This document shows, piece after piece, positions 7,332 to 14,688 of a stretch of 55,337 nt of DNA (positions are counted from its first letter, which is position 1; each line of letters starts with the position of its first letter). This DNA is from Rhodospirillales bacterium (GTDB lineage Bacteria > Pseudomonadota > Alphaproteobacteria > Acetobacterales > Acetobacteraceae), in the NCBI GenBank assembly GCA_025359905.1, contig JANYDF010000023.1, positions 1 through 55,337 on the forward strand. The letters run 5' to 3'. The position numbers and the translations under genes are program-made. The notes under the pieces are model-generated. The model worked only from the letters and a program-made list of their open reading frames with translations. It did not search any database and was not told the origin of the DNA.

Positions 7332-8045
7332 TCAACCGCACAACGCGTGCAGCAGCACAGCGGTTGCCTGCGCCACGTTCAGGCTTTGCACCGCGCCGCT
7401 GCCAGCAATGCGGACCCTGCGGCGGCAGGCCGACAGCACGGCGGGCGAGATGCCATGCTCCTCGTTGCCCAGCACCAGTGCAATGGGCTGGCTGCGCGGC
7501 ACGTCTGCCAGCGTCGCGGCGTTCGGGCTGAGCGAGGTGGCCAGGGTGAGGAATCGCGGATGCAGCCCGGCGAGCACGGCGGGCAGCGTGGCGCTGCGGA
7601 ACAAGTCCAGATGCTCCAGCCCGCCCTCCGCCGTGCGGTATGCGGCATCGGACGGCATTGCCGCCCCCTCGCTCTCGCCGATCAGCAGCGCGCCAGCCCC
7701 AAAAAACGCCGCACAGCGGGCAATAGCGCCGAGGTTATGCGGGTTGCCAATACCGTCCAGCACCAGCAGCAATTTGGTGGCGGGCGGCTTGGCGGTATCG
7801 AACGGCGCCACGGTGCGCGGCTTGGCGACCACGGCGACGCCGCCGTGATGCGGCGTGCCGGCCACCTTTTCCATCTGGTCGGGCGGCACCATGCGGTACG
7901 GCTTGCGCGCGGCCGCCAGCGTGGCGCACCACGGCCCCGCCGTCTGGCGCAAGGCTTCGACGTAAAACAGCCGCATGGCATCGTCGGGGCGGCGGGCGAA
8001 CAGAGCGCCAACGGCCTGGATGCCGCAGATGGTGTCGGGTTTCAT
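7332..8045 (-). CDS. TrmH/SpoU-family RNA 2'-O-methyltransferase
   Basis: 237 residues from the ATG at 8045; a longer open frame runs into the opposite-strand pseudouridine synthase and is not credible. The N-terminal substrate-binding part has ICGIQAVGALFARRPDDAMRLFYVEA. The SPOUT trefoil-knot motifs are all present: GIGNPHNLGAIARCAAFFGA (motif 1, with Asn and Arg), IALVLGNEEHGIS (motif 2, with Glu) and SLNVAQATAVLLHAL (motif 3). It methylates rRNA or tRNA ribose using SAM; the exact target is not deducible. It is divergent from an RluA-type pseudouridine synthase with 46 bases between starts, so two RNA-modification genes share a promoter region. Confidence 0.9.
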   Translation of the reverse strand: MKPDTICGIQAVGALFARRPDDAMRLFYVEALRQTAGPWCATLAAARKPYRMVPPDQMEKVAGTPHHGGVAVVAKPRTVAPFDTAKPPATKLLLVLDGIGNPHNLGAIARCAAFFGAGALLIGESEGAAMPSDAAYRTAEGGLEHLDLFRSATLPAVLAGLHPRFLTLATSLSPNAATLADVPRSQPIALVLGNEEHGISPAVLSACRRRVRIAGSGAVQSLNVAQATAVLLHALCG

Positions 8046-8091
8046 GCAGGCGGCTTCCGCTAGCCCTGCCCGGCTGTCAACCTGCCGCGGC

Positions 8092-8745
8092 ATGGACATC
8101 GACATCCTTTTCCAGGACAGCCGCTTCGCGGTGCTGAACAAGCCCGCCGGGCTGCCGGTGCACCCCGGCCCGCGCGGCGGGCCGAGCATGGAGGACGGCT
8201 TCGCGCAACTCTCGCGCCGCAAGGACGGGCCATGGCTCGCGCACCGGCTCGACGCCGATACCGCAGGCTGCCTTGTCGTGGCATTGCGCAAGGCCGCGCT
8301 ATTGGAAGCGCAGGCGGCGTTTACCAGCGGCTTGGCGCGAAAAACCTATTGGGCCGTGGTGCTTGGGCGCCCAGCCGCCAACAGCGGCGTCGTCGACGCG
8401 CCGCTGCTGAAGCACAGCACAGCGGCCGGCGGCTGGCGCATGGTGCATGATTCGGCAGGGCAAGCGGCCGTCAGCGATTGGCGCGTGCTTGGCAGCGCGG
8501 ACGGAATAGCGTGGCTTGAAGTGCTGCCACGCACCGGGCGGACGCACCAGGTGCGGGCCCATTGCGCGGAACTCGGCTGCCCGGTGCTGGGCGATCCAGT
8601 CTACGGCGCGCCGGGCCCGATGCTGCACTTGCTGGCCCGCGCCATCGCGCTGCCGCTGACGCCGCCGCTGGCAGCCACGGCACCACCGCCGCCACATATG
8701 CGCGCCGCCTTGCTCGCATGCGGTTGGGATGGCGTCAGCCGATAA
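8092..8745 (+). CDS. RluA-family pseudouridine synthase
   Basis: 217 residues from the ATG at 8092 (MDIDILFQDSRFAVLNKPAGLPVHPG). The catalytic motif is AHRLDADTAGCLVVAL, in which the HRLD aspartate is the nucleophile. The second motif LEVLPRTGRTHQVRAHCAELGCPVLGDPVYG is typical of RluA/RluC-like enzymes. No S4 domain is present, as in RluA, TruC or RsuA-like short forms. It modifies uridines in rRNA or tRNA; the site is not predictable. The 3' end overlaps the convergent glycosyltransferase gene by 11 bases. Confidence 0.9.
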   Translation: MDIDILFQDSRFAVLNKPAGLPVHPGPRGGPSMEDGFAQLSRRKDGPWLAHRLDADTAGCLVVALRKAALLEAQAAFTSGLARKTYWAVVLGRPAANSGVVDAPLLKHSTAAGGWRMVHDSAGQAAVSDWRVLGSADGIAWLEVLPRTGRTHQVRAHCAELGCPVLGDPVYGAPGPMLHLLARAIALPLTPPLAATAPPPPHMRAALLACGWDGVSR

Positions 8746-9694
8746 TGAACCATAAACGAAATAGCATCCCCTCGCTCCAGTGATTGCGGCGCAGGCCGGG
8801 CAGCCGCAGCGCCGCGATCCGCTCGTGCATGCCGCCCGCCACGGCGCGGCGTAGTGTGGCGATGTCCTGCCGCGCCGCCTGAGTCAGCATCGCTTCATGG
8901 GCGGCGAGACCGTTCAGATGGCGGCGAAAATCGGTCATGAACGGGCCGGGGCCGCGCCGCGCCGCAGCCAGCGCGCGGCGCAGGCGGGAGCGTTGCGCGC
9001 CAACCGCGTTGCCGGGATGCTGGCGATACAGCAGCACCGGCTCGTCGTCGGTGATCACCACGCCACCGGCGGCAGCGATCAGCAGATAACTCCACCAATC
9101 ATGCAGCGTGCCGGGCGGCGGACGGCTGGCGCCGACCAAGCGGGCGGCGGCATGGTTGAGCAGAATTGTGCAGCCGGTGGCGATATTCTGCGTCAACGCC
9201 GCCGGGAAACCGGGCGCGCGGACAAATGGCGGCGATAGGCCGATGTGGCGGAGCTTGGAATCGACCAGCACTTGGCGGGCGCAGTAAAGCGCCGGCACGT
9301 CCGGCTTTACCGCCACCAGCGCCTGCATACCGCGCGTCAGTTTCTCCGGCAGCCAGACGTCGTCTTGGTCGGCGAACGCTACTGCGTCGCCCGCGCCGAC
9401 TGTGGGCAGCGCCGCGCGCAACAGCGTAAGAAAGCTATCGGCGATGCCAAGCCGCGCCGGACGCTCGGTCACATGCACGCAATGCGCGCCGCCCGCACGT
9501 TGCGTAAAATTTTGTAACTGCATCGGCGTGCTATCGGTCGACCCATCATCTCGCCAGAAGAGGGTCCAGGCATCGTGGTTCTGCGCCAGGAAGCTGTCGA
9601 GTTGGGGAGCGAGATACTGACTGCCATTATAGGTGGACAACAGAATCGCCACGCGCCCCCCGAGCGCGCCTTCCCGAGGGCTCGTTGCGGTCAC
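8735..9694 (-). CDS. GT2-family glycosyltransferase (rhamnosyltransferase-like)
   Basis: 319 residues if started at the GTG at 9694, whose GTGA overlaps the rfbD stop, a clear coupling arrangement; an ATG at 9736 inside rfbD is less likely. The GT-A fold begins GGRVAILLSTYNGSQYL, with the nucleotide-sugar-binding WRDDGSTDSTP and the metal-binding DQDDVW (FADQDDVWLPEKL). The order and the DQDDVWLP string resemble RfbG/RgpA-type rhamnosyltransferases. It is the last gene of a five-gene unit that makes dTDP-L-rhamnose, so it most likely transfers rhamnose onto an O-antigen or exopolysaccharide intermediate at the inner membrane. The acceptor is unknown. A C-terminal hydrophobic stretch, MLFRLWFIIG, may anchor it. 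Confidence 0.88.
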   Translation of the reverse strand: MTATSPREGALGGRVAILLSTYNGSQYLAPQLDSFLAQNHDAWTLFWRDDGSTDSTPMQLQNFTQRAGGAHCVHVTERPARLGIADSFLTLLRAALPTVGAGDAVAFADQDDVWLPEKLTRGMQALVAVKPDVPALYCARQVLVDSKLRHIGLSPPFVRAPGFPAALTQNIATGCTILLNHAAARLVGASRPPPGTLHDWWSYLLIAAAGGVVITDDEPVLLYRQHPGNAVGAQRSRLRRALAAARRGPGPFMTDFRRHLNGLAAHEAMLTQAARQDIATLRRAVAGGMHERIAALRLPGLRRNHWSEGMLFRLWFIIG

Positions 9695-10578
9695 ACGAAT
9701 ATGGCGTCCACCGTGCGTGCCACGCTCTCCTGCCATTGCGGCAACCGTACCCCGAAGCACTGCGCCAATTTGGTGCAGTCGAGCCGGGAGTCGGCCGGGC
9801 GGCGCGCGGGCGTCGGCCAGTCGGCGGTTGCGATTGGAGTTACGGTGGGGCGGGACAAACCGTGCGGCGCCGCGGCGTCGAAGACCGCGGTGGCCAGACC
9901 ATGCCACGTCGTCTCACCGGCCCCAGCAGCGTGATACACGCCACCGAAGCTATCATTCCAGCCTTTACGCGCTAAAATATCCGCGATGGCGAGAATTCCT
10001 GCGGCCAAATCGTCCGCAGCGGTCGGGCAGCCGCGCTGATCGGCCACCACGCGCAGGGCGTTGGTCTTGCGCGCGGCATTGATCATGGTCAGCACGAAAT
10101 TCTTGCCGGTCGCGGCATACACCCACGACGTACGCAAGATGATCGCCCGCGCGCCGGAGGCCAGCACCGCCTGCTCACCCGCCAGCTTGCTCGCGCCATA
10201 CACGCCGGTTGGGCTGGTCGCGTCGGTTTCCACATACGGCGCGCCCTTGGCGCCATCGAACACATAGTCGGTCGAAATGTGGATCAGCGGCACGCCCGCC
10301 GCCGCGCAATACTGCGCCAGCAGCGCCGGGCCGTCACGGTTGGCGCGCCATGCGGCATCTGAGTCAGATTCCGCCTTATCCACGGCGGTGTAGGCGGCGG
10401 CGTTGATCACCAACGACGGCGCCACCCCTTGCAGCAGCGGCAGCACGCCGTCCGGCTGATCGAAATCGCATTCCGGGCGGCCGGCGCGGCGCAATTCGCG
10501 GCCGGCGGCCAAACGTTCCAGCGCCTGGGCGACTTGCCCAGTGCCGCCGATGACCAAGATGGGGCCGGTTTGCGTCAT
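9691..10578 (-). CDS. rfbD: dTDP-4-dehydrorhamnose reductase
   Basis: 295 residues. The N-terminal Rossmann motif is PILVIGGTGQVAQAL. Family signatures follow in order: VINAAAYTAVDKAESD, NRDGPALLAQYCAAAGVPLIHISTDYVFDG with the catalytic Thr, and GVYGASKLAGEQAVL with the Tyr-x3-Lys pair. The enzyme performs the last step of dTDP-L-rhamnose synthesis, reducing dTDP-4-keto-L-rhamnose with NADPH. It begins one base after rfbC ends and its stop overlaps the start of the glycosyltransferase gene, so it sits in the middle of a tightly coupled operon. Confidence 0.95.
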   Translation of the reverse strand: MTQTGPILVIGGTGQVAQALERLAAGRELRRAGRPECDFDQPDGVLPLLQGVAPSLVINAAAYTAVDKAESDSDAAWRANRDGPALLAQYCAAAGVPLIHISTDYVFDGAKGAPYVETDATSPTGVYGASKLAGEQAVLASGARAIILRTSWVYAATGKNFVLTMINAARKTNALRVVADQRGCPTAADDLAAGILAIADILARKGWNDSFGGVYHAAGAGETTWHGLATAVFDAAAPHGLSRPTVTPIATADWPTPARRPADSRLDCTKLAQCFGVRLPQWQESVARTVDAIFV

Positions 10579-10579
10579 G

Positions 10580-11137
10580 TTATACGTGATACCAAGCGTC
10601 GCATTCGGCCAAAAGCGGCAGCTTCAGATCCTTATCGGACAGCACCGCCTCACCCTCCGCCACTGGCCAAGGCAGCGCCAGATCCGGATCGTTCCAGATG
10701 ACGCCGCGTTCGGCGGCGCGATCATAGTCGGCGGTGACTTTGTAAACCACCTCGGTATCGGGTTCGAGCGTGCAGAACCCGTGCAGGAAGCCGCCCGGCA
10801 CCCATAATTGGCTCCAGTTACCGGCGCTCAGCACCGCCGCGACGTGCTGACCGTAGGTCGGCGAGCCCTTACGGATATCGACTGCCACATCCCAGATCGC
10901 GCCCTTCACGCAGCGCACCAGCTTGCCCTGCACATTCGGCGCAATCTGGCAGTGCAGGCCGCGCACGGTGCCTTTCGCGGCGGACAGGCTTTGGTTGTCC
11001 TGCACGAACGGGCCAGTGACGCCGGCGGCATCGAAACGGCGCAGATTGTAGGTTTCCGAGAAAAATCCGCGCGAATCGCCGAATTTCGGCGGCGTGACCA
11101 AAATCACGTCGGGGATGGCAAGGCGTTCGACTTTCAT
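10580..11137 (-). CDS. rfbC: dTDP-4-dehydrorhamnose 3,5-epimerase
   Basis: 185 residues from the ATG at 11137, with GGAG about eight bases upstream. The cupin-type epimerase signatures are present: PPKFGDSRGFFSETYN, FVQDNQSLSAAKGTVRGLHCQI with the catalytic His in RGLH, KLVRCVKGAIWDVAVDIRKGSPTYG and WVPGGFLHGFCTLEPDTEVVYKV. The enzyme epimerises C3 and C5 of dTDP-4-keto-6-deoxyglucose. It lies between rfbA and rfbD in the standard pathway operon. The length is normal for the family. Confidence 0.95.
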   Translation of the reverse strand: MKVERLAIPDVILVTPPKFGDSRGFFSETYNLRRFDAAGVTGPFVQDNQSLSAAKGTVRGLHCQIAPNVQGKLVRCVKGAIWDVAVDIRKGSPTYGQHVAAVLSAGNWSQLWVPGGFLHGFCTLEPDTEVVYKVTADYDRAAERGVIWNDPDLALPWPVAEGEAVLSDKDLKLPLLAECDAWYHV

Positions 11138-11151
11138 CGCGCAGGCTCCGG

Positions 11152-12030
11152 TTAGGTATGCAGCCCGTCGGCCAGATCGGCCAGCACGCGGCCGAGTTCG
11201 GTTTTGCCCAGGGCGCGGGCATGACCACGCAACATCGCGGCGTCGATCCAGCCCATGCGGAACGCGACTTCCTCCGGGCAGCCCACGAGCATGCCTTGGC
11301 GGGATTGGATGGTCTGCACAAAGGTGGCCGCTTGCAGCAAACTGTCCGGCGTGCCGGCGTCGAGCCACGCGCAGCCGCGGCCGAGCCGTTCGACGTGCAG
11401 CGAGCCTTCTTCCATATACATGCGGTTGAGATCGGTAATCTCCAACTCGCCACGCGCCGACGGCTTGACCTTGGCGGCCAATTCGCCAACCCGGTGATCG
11501 TAGAAATACAGCCCGATCACCGCCCAGTTGGATTGCGGCGCCGCAGGTTTCTCGACGATTTCGCGCGCCCGGCCATCCGCATCCATGGTGACGACGCCGT
11601 AGCGTTCCGGATCGCGCACTTGGTAGGCGAACACCGTCGCACCGAATTCACGCGCGGCGGCAGCGCGAAGCAGCACGGACAGATGGTCGGCGAAAATCAG
11701 ATTATCGCCCAGCACCAGCGCGCAAGGCTCGCCCGCCAGCCAGTCCCGGCCGATCAGGAAGGCCTGCGCCAGCCCATCCGGGCTCGGCTGTTCGGCATAG
11801 GTAAACGTGACGCCCAATTTTTCGCCGGTGCCGAGCAAGCGGCGGAACTGCGGCAGATCGGCCGGCGTGGAAATGACCAAAATGTCTTGAATGCCCGCCA
11901 GCATCAGCACCGTCAGCGGGTAGTAGATCATCGGCTTGTCGTACACCGGCAACTGTTGCTTCGACGACGCAATCGTCATCGGGTGCAACCGCGTGCCAGA
12001 GCCGCCGGCCAGGATAATGCCTTTTTTCAC
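11152..12030 (-). CDS. rfbA: Glucose-1-phosphate thymidylyltransferase
   Basis: 292 residues from a GTG at 12030, which overlaps the rfbB stop as GTGA. The N-terminal nucleotidyltransferase loop [18 protein letters not shown] is diagnostic of RfbA/RmlA, followed by [17 protein letters not shown] and the catalytic [27 protein letters not shown] is conserved late in the protein. The enzyme condenses dTTP with glucose-1-phosphate to start dTDP-rhamnose synthesis. An upstream in-frame extension to 12120 lies inside rfbB and has no support. Confidence 0.95.
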   Translation of the reverse strand: MKKGIILAGGSGTRLHPMTIASSKQQLPVYDKPMIYYPLTVLMLAGIQDILVISTPADLPQFRRLLGTGEKLGVTFTYAEQPSPDGLAQAFLIGRDWLAGEPCALVLGDNLIFADHLSVLLRAAAAREFGATVFAYQVRDPERYGVVTMDADGRAREIVEKPAAPQSNWAVIGLYFYDHRVGELAAKVKPSARGELEITDLNRMYMEEGSLHVERLGRGCAWLDAGTPDSLLQAATFVQTIQSRQGMLVGCPEEVAFRMGWIDAAMLRGHARALGKTELGRVLADLADGLHT

Positions 12031-13115
12031 GCTTGCTTGTCCTGTTGGCTTGCAGGGGCGGGACCGCCTTGACCGAGCCGCTGGCCAGAATAACGCCCGG
12101 CGCGCACACCCTCCCACCACGGCCGGTTGGCCAGATACCAGTCGATGGTGCGGCCGAGCCCGCGCTCGAAATCATGCGGCGCGCGCCACGCCAGCGCCGC
12201 TTCGCTGCGGGTCGGATCGATCTCGTAGCGGAAGTCGTGGCCTGGCCGGTCGGTAACAAAGCGGATCAGCCGCTCGCGCGGCCCGGCGGGATCGGGCACG
12301 CGGGCATCCAGTGCCGCGCAGATGGCCTTGACCACCTGCAAATTGGTGCGTGGCTGCCGGGCGCCGATGGCGTAGGTAGCGCCGGGCTGGCCTTGTTCGA
12401 CCACCCGCACCAGCGCCTCGGCGTGGTCTTCCACATAGAGCCAGTCGCGTTGGTTGGAACCGTCGCCGTACACCGGCAGGGTCTTGCCCTCCAGCGCGTT
12501 CAGCGTGACCAGCGGGATCAGTTTCTCGGGAAACTGCCACGGCCCGTAATTGTTGGTGGTGTTGCTCACGATGGTGGGCAGCCCGTAGGTGTGTTGCCAG
12601 GCCCGCACCAGATGGTCGGACGCAGCCTTGCTGGCGGAATACGGGCTGCGCGGATCATAGGCCGTGGTTTCGGTAAACGGCGGGTCACCATGATCGAGCG
12701 CGCCGAACACTTCGTCGGTCGAGACATGATGGAAGCGAAACGCCGCTTTGCGCTCGCCCGGCAGGCCGTTCCAGTAATTGCGCGCCGCATCCAGCAGAAT
12801 GAAGGTGCCAACCACGTTGGTCTGAATGAACGGGCCCGGCCCGTCGATCGATCGATCGACATGGCTTTCGGCCGCCAAGTGCATCACCGCATCGGGCTGG
12901 TGCGTGGCGAACACCTGCGCCATGGCTGCCGCATCGGCCACGTCGGCGCGGATCAGCACATGCCGGTTATGCCGCAGACCCTCCTCCAGCGCATCCTCGC
13001 TGGCGGCGTAGGTCATTTTGTCAACGTTCACCACGCTATGATCGGTTGATCGAATCACGTGGCGGATTACCGCGGAGCCGATAAACCCACATCCGCCAGT
13101 CACTAAAAGCCGCAT
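12027..13115 (-). CDS. rfbB: dTDP-glucose 4,6-dehydratase
   Basis: 362 residues, first gene of the operon. The NAD-binding GxxGxxG is [14 protein letters not shown]. The substrate and catalytic signatures include [29 protein letters not shown] (with Thr-Asp-Glu) and [22 protein letters not shown] (Tyr-x3-Lys). [15 protein letters not shown] is also present. The enzyme converts dTDP-glucose to dTDP-4-keto-6-deoxyglucose. Its C-terminus, AS-QQDKQA, overlaps the rfbA start. The promoter should lie in 13116-13274, shared with the divergent acyltransferase-like gene. Confidence 0.95.
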   Translation of the reverse strand: MRLLVTGGCGFIGSAVIRHVIRSTDHSVVNVDKMTYAASEDALEEGLRHNRHVLIRADVADAAAMAQVFATHQPDAVMHLAAESHVDRSIDGPGPFIQTNVVGTFILLDAARNYWNGLPGERKAAFRFHHVSTDEVFGALDHGDPPFTETTAYDPRSPYSASKAASDHLVRAWQHTYGLPTIVSNTTNNYGPWQFPEKLIPLVTLNALEGKTLPVYGDGSNQRDWLYVEDHAEALVRVVEQGQPGATYAIGARQPRTNLQVVKAICAALDARVPDPAGPRERLIRFVTDRPGHDFRYEIDPTRSEAALAWRAPHDFERGLGRTIDWYLANRPWWEGVRAGRYSGQRLGQGGPAPASQQDKQA

Positions 13116-13274
13116 CCAAGCCTCTCAATATAGACTGGCGTGTCGCCGCACCTTGGCAGCATGTGCCGTCCCGGGCAACCGGTCGCTTCACAAAGACGTT
13201 TGACAACTGGCGACATGCCGTGACAGTCCGGCGACAACGCCGGGCGGGACTTGGCGCAGGAGTATGACATTCAC

Positions 13275-14069
13275 ATGATTCCCGGGCTGCCGCTGACCGT
13301 CGAAGCGCTGATCGTCGCCGCAACGACGCCGAACGTAACCTCGCATGGGCTGGCAACCTACGGCGACCGGAATTTTTCGCTGTTCACCGGCCGTGACCCG
13401 GAATCGCACGCGCTGGGGATACAACTGGTTACTGGCCCCGACCTGATGGTGGTGGTGACTGACCCCGCCAAGCCGATTGGCCATCTGCGGGTCAGCACCA
13501 ACGGCGCCGGGAATTTGTTGTTCATCGACAACCGCAACTGGCAAGGCTCGCTGATCGGGACCATTCGCATTCTTGGGAGCGATTGCGCCGCGCTGTTCAA
13601 CGACATCGGCCCCGGCGGCTATGTCGCGTTGACCGATGTGTTCATGCGCTCTGATCGGCAATTTCTGTTCTGGGGCCAGGGTGCGACGGCAGTGGAATGC
13701 AGCATCGAGATGGAAGGCAGCGATCAGGGTGTGGCCATCGGCGACGACGCGCTGATCTCCAACGGCGTGTGGGTCCGCAACTACAACATGCACGCGCTGT
13801 ACGATCTGCAAACCAACACACCGATTGGCCGCAAACCGGTCACCACCGTGGTGGAACGCCATGTCTGGCTGGGGCAGGATGCGCTGTTGCTGAATTGTAA
13901 GCGAATTGGCACCGGATCGGTGATCGGGGCGCGTGCCCTGGTCAACCAATCGGTGCCGCCGCGCGTGGCGGCGGCCGGAACACCCGCCATTGTGCTGCGC
14001 GAAAATGTCAGTTGGGGCCGTGACACCTACCGGATGACCGAGGCCGAACGGCAGGCGATCGGGCTGTAA
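13275..14069 (+). CDS. Left-handed beta-helix (hexapeptide) acyltransferase-like protein
   Basis: 264 residues from the ATG at 13275 with AGGAG thirteen bases upstream; an in-frame TTG at 13251 is the alternative start. The C-terminal third reads TVVERHVWLGQDALLLNCKRIGTGSVIGARALVNQSVPPRVAAAGTPA, the typical end of a hexapeptide-repeat acetyltransferase, with hydrophobic residues every sixth position and the 'aGnPA'-like exit. The N-terminal 170 residues are beta-rich (NGAGNLLFIDNRNWQGSLIG) and unfamiliar. It is divergent from the rhamnose operon and followed by glycan genes, so O- or N-acetylation of a surface sugar is the best inference. The usual catalytic His may be that in YNMHALYD. Confidence 0.72.
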   Translation: MIPGLPLTVEALIVAATTPNVTSHGLATYGDRNFSLFTGRDPESHALGIQLVTGPDLMVVVTDPAKPIGHLRVSTNGAGNLLFIDNRNWQGSLIGTIRILGSDCAALFNDIGPGGYVALTDVFMRSDRQFLFWGQGATAVECSIEMEGSDQGVAIGDDALISNGVWVRNYNMHALYDLQTNTPIGRKPVTTVVERHVWLGQDALLLNCKRIGTGSVIGARALVNQSVPPRVAAAGTPAIVLRENVSWGRDTYRMTEAERQAIGL

Positions 14070-14167
14070 GCCGTGAAGAACGGTTCACCGTAACGGTTGC
14101 GGCCCGCTGCTGGCTTCGCTAAACCGCTGCTGCTGCCACGCGCATCCGGGCCGGCCAGGAGAGTCCA

Positions 14168-14638
14168 TTGCAAGCCTCCACGTATATCCCTCATGTCGAC
14201 CTGCTGCTTCAGGCCATGCGTATCAATCGGGACCGGCTGAACAGCCGTTCTAAAATTGCCGTCGATGCCCGGCTGTTGCGGACTCTTCTGCAAAATATCG
14301 TGGTTCATCTGCCGTTCTCGGCAGAATTTTATGAAACGACCTACCCGGATATCGCCGAAGCGGTCGCTTCCGGTAAAATTCCGGATTTGCATCGTCATTT
14401 CGTTGAGACCGGGTATTTCGAGGGGCGCATCGGCGCGCCGCCGCCGGTGGACGAAACCTATTACAGCAATTTGTACAAGGACGTGGCCCAGGCCGCTGCG
14501 CGCGGCGACGTGACCTCCGGCGCTGAACACTATCAACGGTCCGGCGCGTCCGAAGGCCGCATCCCGAACGCCGAGAGCAAGCCGGAGATCGACGTATGGA
14601 TGGGAATCCTGCGGGTCAACACCGGCGGCGAGGGCTGA
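14168..14638 (+). CDS. Small protein with two FDxxYYxxxxPDV-type repeats
   Basis: 156 residues from a TTG at 14168; AGGAGAG lies five bases upstream and fixes this unusual start. Residues 54-87 (FYETTYPDIAEAV...HFVETGYFEGR) and 98-131 (YYSNLYKDVAQAA...HYQRSGASEGR) are two copies of a roughly 34-residue repeat. The same repeat occurs four times in the next gene, ahead of its glycosyltransferase domain. Related repeats are common in large Acetobacteraceae glycosyltransferases and secreted proteins, but their role is not established. No signal peptide or membrane segment is seen. It may be a soluble partner or scaffold for the neighbouring glycosyltransferase. Confidence 0.75.
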   Translation: MQASTYIPHVDLLLQAMRINRDRLNSRSKIAVDARLLRTLLQNIVVHLPFSAEFYETTYPDIAEAVASGKIPDLHRHFVETGYFEGRIGAPPPVDETYYSNLYKDVAQAAARGDVTSGAEHYQRSGASEGRIPNAESKPEIDVWMGILRVNTGGEG

Positions 14639-14688
14639 ACCGCCGCTTAGCCCTTTCACCCTCTGCCGGTTCGGGCTAACCACCGATC

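Noticed and set aside
12838-12864. GATC-rich palindromic stretch (GTCGATCGATCGATCGAC) inside rfbB
   Set aside because: It encodes the conserved HVDRSIDG motif of the enzyme; the repeat is explained by codon choice and is not a regulatory site.
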